Assembly (NCBI GenBank): GCA_003427395.1
Contig: BFEA01000216.1
Location: 2,037,702 to 2,087,362, forward strand
Length of the DNA stretch: 49,661 nt
Source of the DNA: Chara braunii
Taxonomy: Eukaryota > Streptophyta > Charophyceae > Charales > Characeae
Direction of reading: 5' to 3'
Both the position numbers and the translations under genes were made by a program. Below are positions 1 through 9,190 of this stretch, piece after piece (position 1 is the first letter of the stretch; every line of letters begins with the position of its first letter). The notes under the pieces were generated by a model. It ran no database searches. It was given only the letters and a program-made list of their open reading frames with translations, and was not told the origin of the DNA.

Positions 1-27
1 CTGATCTTCTTCTTCTTCTTCTTCTTC

Positions 28-59
<32 letters not shown>

Positions 60-560
60 CTTCTCTCCTCCTGTTGTTCCATCATTTTCGTCGTCGTTCG
101 GTAGGTAGCGCGAAATAGGACATGAAAAAAAAAACAAATTAAAAAATGCCATCCTCCGATCCTCCGCTTCCCCCTCCTCTGCTCATTAACATCTTCTTCT
201 TCTTCTTCTACGTGTTCTTCTTCTCTCATCGTCCTCCTCTTGTCTTCTTCTACTACCCCTTCTACTACCCCTTCTCTACAACAACAACAACAACAACAAC
301 AACAACAGCAACAGACAACCCCCTTGCCCGCAACCCCCCCACCCATGAAACCCCCCAGGCCCGAAGTCACACACACAAAAAAAAAGACCCCGGATTTGGG
401 GTCTACAGACCGAGCGCGGAACAACCCCGCGGAAAAAAAAAATAAAAATCATATTTCTGGGCCCTTTTTTTTGACGACCGGGATACCCGGGCATGGGACC
501 GGTCCGGTTGTGATGACCGGGTGACCGGCCGGTCATGGGAATCTTCCTAGCTTTTTTGAA
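1..560. repeat. Simple-sequence region without a gene
   Basis: A (CTT)n tract fills 1-66, with further CTT-rich stretches around 200-240. An (ACA)n tract lies at about 279-308, followed by C-rich and A-rich runs. Open frames here only translate the microsatellites, and nothing resembles a gene. Confidence 0.85.
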
Positions 561-630
561 TTTATTTTCTTGTCGGGGGGATTTCTCGACAATGTAATGG
601 GGTTTGTATAATGGAAGTTTGCACCGTTGA

Positions 631-800
631 CCTGGGGCTTGGTCCCACTAGCAAGGAGGATCGGATCGAATACGTGAATCTGGATGTGTTTGTGGAGAGG
701 TGCAGGAAATCGCGAGTATATCTGCTTTTCTGCATTTCTGCGTAAAACACGTCCAGATTCAGGTGCTTGGTGCTATCCTCTTTGCAAGTGGGACCTCGGG
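631..800. repeat. Fold-back (palindromic) element 1
   Basis: The left arm at 631-691 and right arm at 744-800 are imperfect reverse complements along about 50 bases. Both contain the words GTCCCACT, GAGGAT and GAATCTGGA or their complements. About 50 unpaired bases separate them. The whole would fold into a long hairpin, as fold-back or MITE-like elements do. A second member of the same family lies at 1001-1162. No target duplication was identified. Confidence 0.65.
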
Positions 801-1000
801 TGTGGTCAGCAGATACGGAGGGGCAGGGTGGGGGGTGGTTGTTTCCTTTCTTTAAGCCCAACCAATTCAATTACCTGTCAAATCTGGACAGGACGGCCGT
901 TCAGGCCTTTGTTTATATTGTAATAATATGTCGGGAAAAAAAGCAAGAAAAAAAGAAGACTGTAGGTGCTACTGGGTAGTTAGTAACTTTCTAATCTGGG

Positions 1001-1162
1001 CCCAGGTCCCACTAGGAAAAAGGATAGGATCAAGCACCTGAATCTGGGTGTGTTTTAAGCACAGATGCCGAAAAGCAGTTCAATCTCGGTTTCCTGCACA
1101 TCCGTAAACCTGTCCAGATTCAGGCATTCGATCCGATCCTCTTTGCTAGTGGGACCACGCCC
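1001..1162. repeat. Fold-back element 2, same family
   Basis: The left arm at 1001-1056 pairs with the right arm at 1106-1162 as an imperfect reverse complement. All four arms of elements 1 and 2 are recognisably the same sequence (GTCCCACTAG, AGGAT, CCTGAATCTGG), so this is a small dispersed family. Diverged pieces with the same CCAGATTC word recur at about 11105-11150 and 11620. Confidence 0.65.
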
Positions 1163-1430
1163 TTGATGCCTCGGTGAAAAGATGCATTGTGCGGCAGAGT
1201 GAGAGGCTCAACCCGCCAGTACCTTGTCTTGGGTAAAAAAAAAAATGGTCGGCGTTTAACACGGAGGGCGGCCCTGGGCATGCGCGCAGGCCAGATGCAT
1301 CGCAGATGCATCCCAAATGCTCGGGCATATGTGAAAGTACTGGGGCCTTAACATTACTAAGAACGGTATGCTGTGGTGGAGAGAGCTTTCCTATGTGGGC
1401 GTGTGCTGTACAGAAAGGTTGTATGATGAT

Positions 1431-1553
1431 TTATTTATTTATTTATTTAAGTTATTGGGATCTGTAATGAATGAGACTTCTGTTGGCTGTATTTATTAAT
1501 TTATTTATTTATGTTATTGAGATCTGTACAAATGAATGAGACTTCTGTTCGCT
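1431..1553. repeat. Direct repeat with TTTA tracts
   Basis: About 1431-1489 and 1498-1553 share a TTTA-rich stretch followed by GTTATTG, GATCTGTA and AATGAATGAGACTTCTGTT. This is a local tandem duplication in sequence without a gene. Confidence 0.7.
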
Positions 1554-1730
1554 GGACTGAAGGAAGTTTTCCTGTTTTGGGAAGGTTGTGGCGACTTTCC
1601 AACTGTTCCTGTTTTGGTCGGGTGTTACTGTTTTGGAAAGTTTTTTGCCACTTCTGAATTTTTCCTATTTTGGTCAAAGAGTGGCTTACAGCAATTGGAA
1701 AAAGACCATTCGGTTTAAAACGGAAAGGAT

Positions 1731-1970
1731 TGTGAAATCTTTCCTATTCTGGAAAGAAAAAATGTTCTGCATCAGTTGTGTTTCATGTGATATTCGGCGG
1801 TCGGGAGCTTGGAAGGTGCCTCTATTGGCCTGCCGCTGAGCGACTAAGGTTTGTGAAATCTTTTCTATTCCAGAAAGAGAAAAAAAATGTTGTGCATCAT
1901 TTGTGATTCATGTGACGTCCGGCGGTCTCGAGTGTTGAAGGTGCCTCTATTGGCCTGCCGCTGAACGACT
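1731..1970. repeat. Tandem duplication, about 121-bp unit
   Basis: Copy 1 (1731-1851) and copy 2 (1852 to about 1970) both begin TGTGAAATCTTT. Both end in a shared block containing GGTGCCTCTATTGGCCTGCC. They differ by scattered substitutions and small indels. No coding signal was seen. Confidence 0.8.
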
Positions 1971-2080
1971 ATTGATCTATGTAAACATCCCTTTCCTATT
2001 TTATTCCAATTTCTGTTATTAATCTACAAAAATATATAAATATGAAACCAGTCCTCGTAGAGCCGGCATGCAAATCTGAC

Positions 2081-2166
2081 GTTCGCCGGCCATTTCTTTA
2101 TCTTTTCTTCTTCAGGGCCGACCGTTCGCCGGCCATTTCTTTATCTTTTCTTCTTCAGGGCCGACC
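2081..2166. repeat. Perfect 43-bp tandem duplication
   Basis: Positions 2081-2123 and 2124-2166 are identical by eye, each starting GTTCGCCGGCCATTTC and ending GGGCCGACC. Identity suggests a recent duplication or an assembly slip. Confidence 0.85.
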
Positions 2167-2240
2167 GTTGTAGAGGGTTTACACGAATCTTTTCCTTTGA
2201 CAGATCTGGTACTTCCCTTCAATCCTGAGGGGTCACATTC

Positions 2241-2577
2241 GACTCACACAGATTCAGAGATGTTGACTGTCGTTCAGAGATGTTCACCGTCGATCTATTT
2301 TCCTCATCTATGGCCAGTATCTGTCCGATGCTCATTGTCCCCATTCCTACTCCAAGCGAGTGGGACTGGGCCAGAGTCGCGAGCTGCCCCAATGGGCATG
2401 GGAGTCTAGAGAGGTCCGACTCACACAGATTCAGAGATGTCGTCGTTCAGAGATGTTCACCGTCGATCTTTTTTCCTGATCTATGGCCAGTATCTGTCCG
2501 ATGCTCATTGTCCCCATTCCCACTCCGAGCGAGTGGGACCGGGCCAGAGTCGCGAGCTGCCCCGATGGGCATGGGAC
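2241..2577. repeat. Tandem duplication, about 177-bp unit
   Basis: Copy 1 (2241-2417) and copy 2 (2418-2577) both begin GACTCACACAGATTCAGAGA. Both run through GCCAGTATCTGTCCGATGCTC to GGGCATGGGA. Copy 2 holds a short perfect hairpin, CCCACTC (2519-2525) with GAGTGGG (2531-2537). The open frames here read through both copies only because of the repetition. Confidence 0.8.
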
Positions 2578-3109
2578 GATCAACAGCGGATGTGAAGAAG
2601 GCGTATACAGCCGTGCACAAAATCAACGAATCGTTCCATTAAGCGAATTTTCCGCCACCGGGAGAGGGAGAGGGAGAAGGATGGGGACTAGTTCGTTGTT
2701 CATATTAGTGGATGAGATAGTGCAACGCGTCAACATGCCATAGCATATAAGACAAGTCGAATTCAAGCGATCGCAGAATATTCAGTGGAAACAAGATACA
2801 GGTATGGCGTCCCCGACGACGCGTTTCGACCCAGCCGCCACGGTGTCATCTTCAGGGGGTTCCTCAGGCCTTAAAATTCCCCAAAATAGTTATTTGTTGC
2901 GTCCCCTGACCCTCTCCCGGAACCCCAGTACGCCTCATGGTTCCTGTCCCAGCACCCCTGTGTGCATGAATCACATCTATACGGGGCACAGCGGTACGGA
3001 TGGGTTACACACAAGTGGAACAAAAATGAAACGAAGACGGAATTTCATTAGTGAAATGAACGGTTGAAAACAAACAAGCACCACTACAAGCTATGTGCAG
3101 CTCTGACCT

Positions 3110-4700
3110 ATACCGTCGCAGAGCAGTGTGACAGAAAGGCATAGTGCTCTCCCATACTGTGTCACGCCGTTTGGCGAACGTATCGAATACTCGAAGGAAG
3201 AATCGACACGGGAGTCCTTTCTGTCTCAGTTCCCCTCATCAGACTCAGCACCCTCATTGGTATCGCGGACCGGATTGATGTGTTCCTATCAATTCGATGT
3301 AGGTAGCTCCCGACAATCGCACTCTTCTGCCTTTTGCAGCCCCAGGATTCTATAACTGCCCGGACTGTATCTCGAGTCTCTCGTCGCTCCACAGTCTCGA
3401 CTTGTTTCATTCCCCGTTGTCTGGACGCTTCCCATGCATGGGTACGGTCGTCGTACAGTCCGTGCGGATCTGGCAGCCTAAGAACTCGAAGAAGGCGCCT
3501 GTGCCGTCATCGGTCCTCTTCAAGCATAGGTTACCCGAGTAACGAGTCTCGAAACTGCACTGGACTTTTTCCACTTGAGAATGTGTCTGTAGGGCACCCA
3601 TGATCAACACCACGTCGTCAACCAACCCGAGTCCGGGCCACCCATGATCAGCACCATGTCGTTGACCAACCCGATACCGGGCCACCCATGATCAGCACCA
3701 CGGCGTCGACCAACCCGATTCTGAATGCGTTTGTCCTCTTTGTACCCAAACTCTTCAGAAAGTTGTAGTTCACATAAGCACACATGACACAAGCCAGAGG
3801 AGGGCTTGTGCTCTTCCCCATGGAACGTGGAACCCTTCCCCCGAGTGTTCACCCTGACGACGTCCCTGCCTTTGCTCATATGATACGGTACTAACCGCGA
3901 AATCCACTGAACAGCATGCATGATACGAGTATGTGGAAAATTACTAAACATTTCTTTGATATCGTACGACATCAGTCCAACACTCCGCCGCATCGTGCAG
4001 ATCTTTATATTCATCGTCGTCAGACGATCGGTCAGGAAGGACACGGCCTGCGGATTAAAATGCCACTTGCAGGGTAAAGCGGACAACATGTGATTCAACC
4101 CTTTAGCTGTCGGGCAGATGGGTCTTCGCAGTTGGTTCATTGAACGTCGGGCAGATGGGTCTTTGTCTGCTGGCGTCCTTCTGTTTCAGTACGACGGATG
4201 CTGTCCCCTGTCTGCCCTTTGTTTCCCATCTAACCATTTTTGCTTCAGCCCCGAGTCCTGCAACTCCTCCTTCGAAGTCGACAACACTTTCTCCTCTGGT
4301 TCCCTCGTCACGCTGTACCCGGAGTTCATTACGATTGTGGATATCATCGCGTCAAAGTAAACCTTAGAACACATTACCAAGGTCTCCCCTGAGTTACGGT
4401 CCAGGGGCGTACATACTAGACCATCCAGTTTCCGATGTTTTTGACATCGAGCACCACCTTCATCATCAAGCACGTATCCTCACGACGTTCGGTGCTCTAG
4501 CGCATAATCGTTTACGCTTAGCCTAATGCGAATGCTTCTAAAATTCAAACATTGTTTAAAACTTGGCTCAACTTCCACGTGAAGTGAGTCGATCCGACTG
4601 TTGACTTCTTGCATCGGGATATTCTTGGCGTTCTTGAGCAATGGCTGCTCATCGCACCGAGTGCTAAGGCGTACGCACATGTGCCCTTCCACGCGTTGGA
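3110..4700 (-). pseudogene. Penelope-like reverse transcriptase, multiply frameshifted
   Basis: Minus-strand reading frames spread over several phases give consecutive pieces of one RT. From 4473 to 4186 comes a piece with PLDRNSGETLVMC, typical of the N-terminal part of Penelope-like RTs. From 4140 to 3604 comes SYDIKEMFSNFPH (motif A, Asp codon at 3963-3961), followed by VVRVNTRGKGSTFHGE. From 3685 to 3407 comes LVDDVVLIMG (motif C), then a conserved stretch ending FEFLGCQI. A piece with HRIDRNTS follows to about 3160. At least four frame changes and a triplicated motif C make it non-functional. The DIKEMFSN/IPH-like motif A and a GIY-YIG piece nearby favour Penelope-like elements over LINEs. 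The exact ends are unknown. Confidence 0.65.
3598..3717. repeat. 44-bp tandem repeat over the RT active-site motif
   Basis: Three copies lie at 3674-3717, 3630-3673 and 3598-3629 (the last partial) and are nearly identical. Each encodes, on the minus strand, a version of G-L-V-(D/N)-(A/D)-x-V-L-I-M-G, the RT catalytic motif C. Because 44 is not a multiple of three, each copy sits in a different frame. Confidence 0.85.
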
Positions 4701-4890
4701 AGATTCAACCTGCGCAGTTGCAGGTGAGCACTTGGTTGTGCAAGATGGTCCGGACCATTGATCCCGATGGACGGACTGATTCGTAGTCCGTACGAGCCGA
4801 ACTTTCTTATGTGTGTGTGTGCATTGAAGCGCGGAGGTAACTCACGCTACGTTACCAAGTCATTGACGACTTTTCTCATCTCTCTCAGGC

Positions 4891-4991
4891 GGATCCTATC
4901 GTCAAATTTTAAACGTACAGGTGGATCCTATCGTCAAATTTTACTCGTACAGTTGCAGTCGGATCCTATCGTCAAATTGTACGCGTACAGT
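4891..4991. repeat. Short tandem repeat, three copies
   Basis: GGATCCTATCGTCAAATT recurs three times at irregular spacing of about 32-40 bases, each time followed by a GTACAG word. It lies in AT-rich sequence without a gene. From about 5000 to 5690 I see nothing beyond AT-rich unique sequence. Confidence 0.75.
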
Positions 4992-5693
4992 CAGATCAAT
5001 GCTCTATACTCAGATTGAATCAAAGAATAAAAATGAATATTGGATATTCAAATTCTTTCTTAGAATATACAAAGAAAAAACAAAGATGCAACTTTTTTCA
5101 ATTCTTACTTTACTTACATATGTTAATTCGAACCTGTCTTGAAAGATTCTCTGCAATGAATGACATAGGTACATGCAAGTAGATTTTCGGCTAGTAGAAA
5201 TCCTTAATCGCAGCGCACAACTGTAGCGTTGATCTCATGCTCCACCCACATACTTCAACGTCTTCTGATTCTTCAAATTCCCAACCAGAACAAGTTTAGG
5301 GGCTCGCCCCCTAGGTTTCCACACTCTCGAAGTGAGTGAGTCCGAAGTCGCCCACCTTCTCAATCAGGTTGTTGACAGATCGTGCCCTGAACGCCTTCCT
5401 CACCTTCTTGCATGGGGATACGCCATGTATTCCCACGATCAACATGGAGATCAAATTCCCTAAAAATTCCTTAAAAATTCCGCACACTCAATTAAAAATT
5501 CCCTAAAAAATTCCCAGAAGTTGACGAAGACCCCATGATCATGCTCATCGCGGCTTAATCTTATCTGACGTACCTCTCAGTGTGGTTTAGTCACCTGCCG
5601 GGTCGACTTTCGTCTCTCTCATGTCCCTTTCCTTAACCTCCCCTTGTTCCCACCCTTCTTCAATCCGGCGTTTAATACCGGCAGACTAGCCGA

Positions 5694-5947
5694 CACACGA
5701 GGCCGCAGGCAGTGGCCAAGGCCAGGAGGCCCAGTACGTAGCCCCTTTTTTTAGATATTTTTTTGGGTGTCAAAAAATATGTGAAAAAAAAAGTAAAAAA
5801 TATGGGGTTGTTGGGTTCACACGAGGCCGCAGGCAATTTGGCCACCAAGGCCAGGAGGCCCAGTACGTAGCCCCTTTTTTNAGATATTTTTTTGGGTGTC
5901 AAAAAATATGTGAAAAAAAAAGTAAAAAATATGGGGTTGTTGGGTTC
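5694..5947. repeat. Tandem duplication, about 125-bp unit
   Basis: Copy 1 (5694-5817) and copy 2 (5818-5947) share CACACGAGGCCGCAGGCA, GCCCAGTACGTAGCCCC and an A/T-rich tail ending TTGGGTTC. Copy 2 has a few added bases near 5836 and a single N at 5881. A small duplication of GCAAAACCTTGTAGG follows at about 5948-5981. Confidence 0.85.
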
Positions 5948-6114
5948 GCAAAACCTTGTAGGGTTTGCAAAACCTTGTAGGAACCCCTTTTTTTTTTTTT
6001 TTTTGAATTTGACTTTGTTTGCGAATTTCAAAAAATGAAAACCGAAATAATGTTATTTTTTCTTCTTTGTTTACGAATTAAAGAAAATGAAAAGCGAAAT
6101 AATGTTCTTTTTTC

Positions 6115-6248
6115 TTCTTCGCCTTCTTTTTCTTCTTTGCTGTTTTTTTCTTTTTTTTCCCCTTCTTCTTTTTCTCCTCCTCCTCCTCTGTCTTCTTCGG
6201 GCTATTCGACGACAGTGGTGAGAACATGGAAATATAGACTGCCGCGCT

Positions 6249-6296
<48 letters not shown>

Positions 6297-6297
6297 G

Positions 6298-6373
<76 letters not shown>

Positions 6374-6495
6374 AAGTCTCCAACCTCGTGGCTGGCCTCA
6401 TGGTACCTCCAAGGATCGGATGAGCAAAAGAATGAATCTACTGCTAGAACATGGAAATATACACTGCCACACGTGTTTGTTTGTTTTTTTTGGTA

Positions 6496-6548
<53 letters not shown>

Positions 6549-6560
6549 ACACTAAAAAAA
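6115..6560. repeat. CTT, GT and GA microsatellite block
   Basis: TTC-rich sequence gives way to (GT)n at about 6253-6297 and (GA)n at about 6304-6371. A second (GT)n, about 6498-6528, runs into (GA)n to 6547. The GT-then-GA arrangement occurs twice, each time after a copy of the word GAACATGGAAATATA, so a unit has been duplicated. Long open frames here are only repeat translation. Confidence 0.85.
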
Positions 6561-6783
6561 AAAAAAAAATGTTATCTTTGTTGGGGGTTATTATTATTAT
6601 TTGTTTCCCCACATGAAAACGACCCCTCCCAAATTTCACTTTTTTTTTTTTTTTAGTTCATTATGGTGGGTGACGTCATGCGCAGGCAATGCGCGCGCCC
6701 CGATTTTGGGTGCGTGTCTCCGTCTGCGCATGGCGTGCCCGCGTAAAAAGTTTGTTGTGTGGCCTCGGTCGCGGCCGTGGGGG

Positions 6784-7029
6784 TCATGTATCCAGTGGCC
6801 ACTGCATAATGTACAAGCGTTCCAACTCAATCAGATCCTTCCTATCCAAGGTATGGATAGGGATCAAGGTGTAGTTATGAGTGCCGTAACAACCAATCCA
6901 TCTATAGAAGTGTGTAGGTGTTCTGTGTTTACAAGCATACAAGTGCTCCCTTAAGCGGACAATGACGTCCCGACACGTCTTCCCAATGTACTGCGATCTA
7001 CAAAACAGAGACAACAATACACACAACAC
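6784..7029 (-). pseudogene. GIY-YIG endonuclease fragment of a Penelope-like element
   Basis: The minus-strand frame contains QYIGKTCRDVIVRLREHL, with the YIG motif and the Arg-containing helix of GIY-YIG nucleases. IELERLYIMQW follows, providing the expected downstream Glu. The first (GIY-like) strand is degenerate. Domains of this type are fused to the RT of Penelope-like elements, normally after it. In the permuted Naiad/Chlamys clade of green algae and protists the domain comes before the RT. Here it lies upstream of the RT relic at 3110-4700 on the same strand, which fits the permuted order. However, 2 kb of repeats intervene and there is no continuous frame. Confidence 0.6.
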
Positions 7030-7084
7030 TCTTCCAAAATAGAAAATCTAAGCCGTATCTTTCATACAGAGTTGAGCGCGTTTC

Positions 7085-7440
7085 TACGCACTTCCTGTTC
7101 CAGCAGATGATACCCGCAATACGCCATTACCACAATGCACAACAATTTTTCCAGCTTACAGTCGGTATTGCCACGCTTCCTATTCCAGCGGATGCAGCCT
7201 GCAATCTACAACCTCACGACTACAATGCACAAAAGTTCTTCCGGGTTACGGTCGGTATTAACGAGTATTGGAGGCTATGTGAAATGCACAAAAGTTCTTC
7301 CAGCTTACGGTCGGTATTTAATTTACCGCGTCAACACCGCTTCTGCACACTTCCTGTTCCAGAGGATGCAACCCGCAATCGATCACCTCACTACTACAAT
7401 AAGCAAAAGTTCTTCCAACTTGCGGTGGGCATTGTCGAGT
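7085..7440. repeat. Tandem repeat, about 85-110-bp units
   Basis: Three fuller copies and one partial copy share three words in order: CTTCCT(A/G)TTCCAG, GATGCA with GCAATC, and AAAAGTTCTTCC followed by CGGTCGGTATT. They begin at about 7086, 7178, 7288 (partial) and 7349. Their position just upstream (minus-strand sense) of the GIY-YIG piece could make them part of the retroelement's 5' region. Confidence 0.7.
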
Positions 7441-7492
7441 ATTGAAGGCTATGTGAAATAAGTGTGCGACCGAACTTCACACTAGGGGCATA

Positions 7493-7562
7493 CGGCTTAC
7501 CTTCAACTGGCAACAATAGAAGGTAAGCCGCTAGGCTTGAAGAGCAGACGCGAAGCGTCTGC
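7493..7562. other. Two perfect hairpins in organelle-like sequence
   Basis: CGGCTTACCTTC (7493-7504) pairs with GAAGGTAAGCCG (7519-7530) across a 14-base loop. GCAGACGC (7544-7551) pairs with GCGTCTGC (7555-7562) across GAA. Compact GC-rich palindromes like these are frequent in algal organelle intergenic DNA. They sit just upstream of the mitochondrial rRNA pieces, so the organellar insertion may start near here. Confidence 0.6.
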
Positions 7563-7847
7563 ACTTTGTGTCGATGATCATGGCTTGCTGCACTTCGTGC
7601 CTAGAGCTGTGATGCAAAAGCCCCCTAGCGCTTATACGAGACGAGGTGGCTCTTCGAGCGGTCGTTTTCGGGGAAGCATACCCTGCAGCCCTTCGGCCTT
7701 GTGCACTTGGGGAAGCACGCATAAGGGCCTCGCTGCACTAATCTCCACATGCGCAAAAGACAAAAAAGGTGGCAATGTATATTTCCACGTTCTAGCACAA
7801 GATTCATTCTCATTTTGCACATTTGGAGAGTAGTGCGGCGAGGGCCT

Positions 7848-7939
7848 AAGTAGCGACCTGCGCGGATGGTGTAACGACTGTCCCGTTTTCGATGAGGGAC
7901 CTAGCTAATGCGTTAAACACTCCGCCTGGGAAGTACGGT

Positions 7940-7974
<35 letters not shown>

Positions 7975-7975
7975 T

Positions 7976-8008
<33 letters not shown>

Positions 8009-8180
8009 ACAACGCGCAAAACCTTACCAGCCCTTGACATATGAAAGAAACTCCTCGTAAGAGATGTACTTGTCTCCAACATGGGCTCAGTGAAATTGAA
8101 TTCTCCGTGAAGATGCGGAGTTCCAGCGGCTAGACGGTAAGACCCCGTGCACCTTTACTTAGTCTATAGCTTTGCATTGC
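7848..8180 (+). rRNA. Scrambled mitochondrial rRNA insertion (NUMT): LSU, SSU, LSU
   Basis: Positions 7848-7886 match large-subunit rRNA domain IV/V sequence (TAGCGACCTGCGCGGATGGT). Positions 7888-8047 match small-subunit rRNA from the conserved TAGCTAATGCGTTAAACACT through GAATTGACGGGGGCCTGCAC and GTGGTTTAATTCGATACAAC to CTTACCAGCCCTTGACATAT, a reading seen in plant mitochondrial 18S. From about 8070 to 8180 the LSU resumes with TGTCTCCAAC, GTGAAATTGAATTCTCCGTG and GACGGTAAGACCCCGTGCAC. The two LSU parts are nearly adjacent in a normal LSU gene, so the SSU block interrupts it. These are fragments in nuclear-type sequence and not a working rRNA gene. Confidence 0.85.
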
Positions 8181-8305
8181 AACTCTCCAGCTTACCTCTC
8201 ACTTCAACCAGAAATTCACATAGCCTCAAATGCTCAGCAATACCAAGGCCATCCCCAAGCCCTTCACCCTCATCCTCCGTGCTTTATGCATTGTACGTAC
8301 AAATG

Positions 8306-9190
8306 CTAAGCCACATCGAAGATGGCGTCGACGTTTTTGTTATACAGCACGCCTTCGTCGTCGCACAGGTTTTGAAGTGCGATAGCGTCATGATTTTTCA
8401 GCTGACGCATAACCTCATCTCTATGCTTAGGACGACCTACTACGACTCGGATGATGCTTTCAAGAATCTTTTGTTTCTCTAATGACGCAAAACGCTCCTT
8501 GGTCATTGGTGATATTTTCAATTTCAACATAATCTTCGATAGGGTCAGTCTTGGTGTGAACTTCAGGCTTAAGGATACCCCATTTAGGGGTATGTTTTGG
8601 AGTTCGCTTAGCCTGTCCTTCCAGTGGTGGGCTATCTTGGAATACCAGCGTAGGTCCCCTTTTCCTTTTTTTGTTAATCGTCAAACTCCCTTTTTGTTCA
8701 CGTATCTCTTCGGTACCATTGCCGACGAATCCGTAATCGAGAAAGTTAACTCGCCGTCGTTCGGGACGTAAGTAACTTTGCTTTTCGCTTTCAACTTCTC
8801 CGTCAGCTTCGCGGCAACGATTGCGTCACGAAACTCTGAACATGCTTCGTTCGTAGCTTCCTTCACAGTTACCTTCACGTGCGCATCCGACTCTTTCTAT
8901 ATGGACGCCAATTTTGCTTCTTCCAACCTAGCTTTCTTCTCTCTTGCTTCCTTCTCCGAGTCCTTCGTCGCTCATTTCTCGGCCGCCGCCTTCTCAACTT
9001 TCTTTCGGATTTTGGCTTCTTTCTTCGCGCGGTCAGCTTTGATGCACTTTTTCATTGCGGCAACGCTTTGTCCGATCTCCTTGATCCGAGAATGTACTTC
9101 CCAATCCTCAGAGCTGGTGCCTCTGTGATGCCTTCGAGGTGAATAGGAACTTCCTCTCTTAGAGTTTCACGAGCTCGAGGATCTTGACTG
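8306..9190 (-). pseudogene. Decayed Lys/Glu-rich gene fragment, function unknown
   Basis: The minus strand shows a run of charged, helix-prone peptide from about 9130 to 8681. It includes KKEAKIRKKVEKAAAEK and EAREKKARLEEAKL, interrupted by in-frame TGA and TAG codons, and ends near SSAMVPKRYVNKKGV. A second phase (8684-8460) continues with KRKRGPTLVFQDSPPLEG and IEDYVEIENIT. The first phase then resumes (8530-8306) with KHRDEVMRQLKNHDAIALQN. I recognise no catalytic domain. It lies upstream, on the same strand, of the GIY-YIG and RT relics, so it may be the N-terminal part or an accessory ORF of that element. Confidence 0.45.

Larger units (their letters stand above)
6445..7805. repeat. Inverted copies of a 30-base repeat flanking the GIY-YIG piece
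   Basis: The plus strand at about 6445-6475 reads GCTAGAACATGGAAATATAC then ACTGCCAC. The sequence at about 7769-7802 is its reverse complement with few changes. A third copy, in the forward sense, lies at about 6224-6248. The inverted pair encloses the GIY-YIG relic and the tandem repeats at 7085-7440. It may mark element ends, but no target duplication was identified. Confidence 0.5.

Noticed and set aside
2804-3067. 87-codon Ser/Thr/Pro-rich open frame
   Set aside because: No homology recognised, no flanking gene structure, and such frames are common by chance at this length.
6202-6639. 145-codon and 193-codon open frames over the microsatellites
   Set aside because: They read (SL)n, (RE)n, (CV)n or (TH)n repeats of GA and GT tracts only.
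7848-8180. Functional rRNA gene
   Set aside because: Only interrupted fragments of both subunits are present, in the wrong order, in nuclear repeat sequence.
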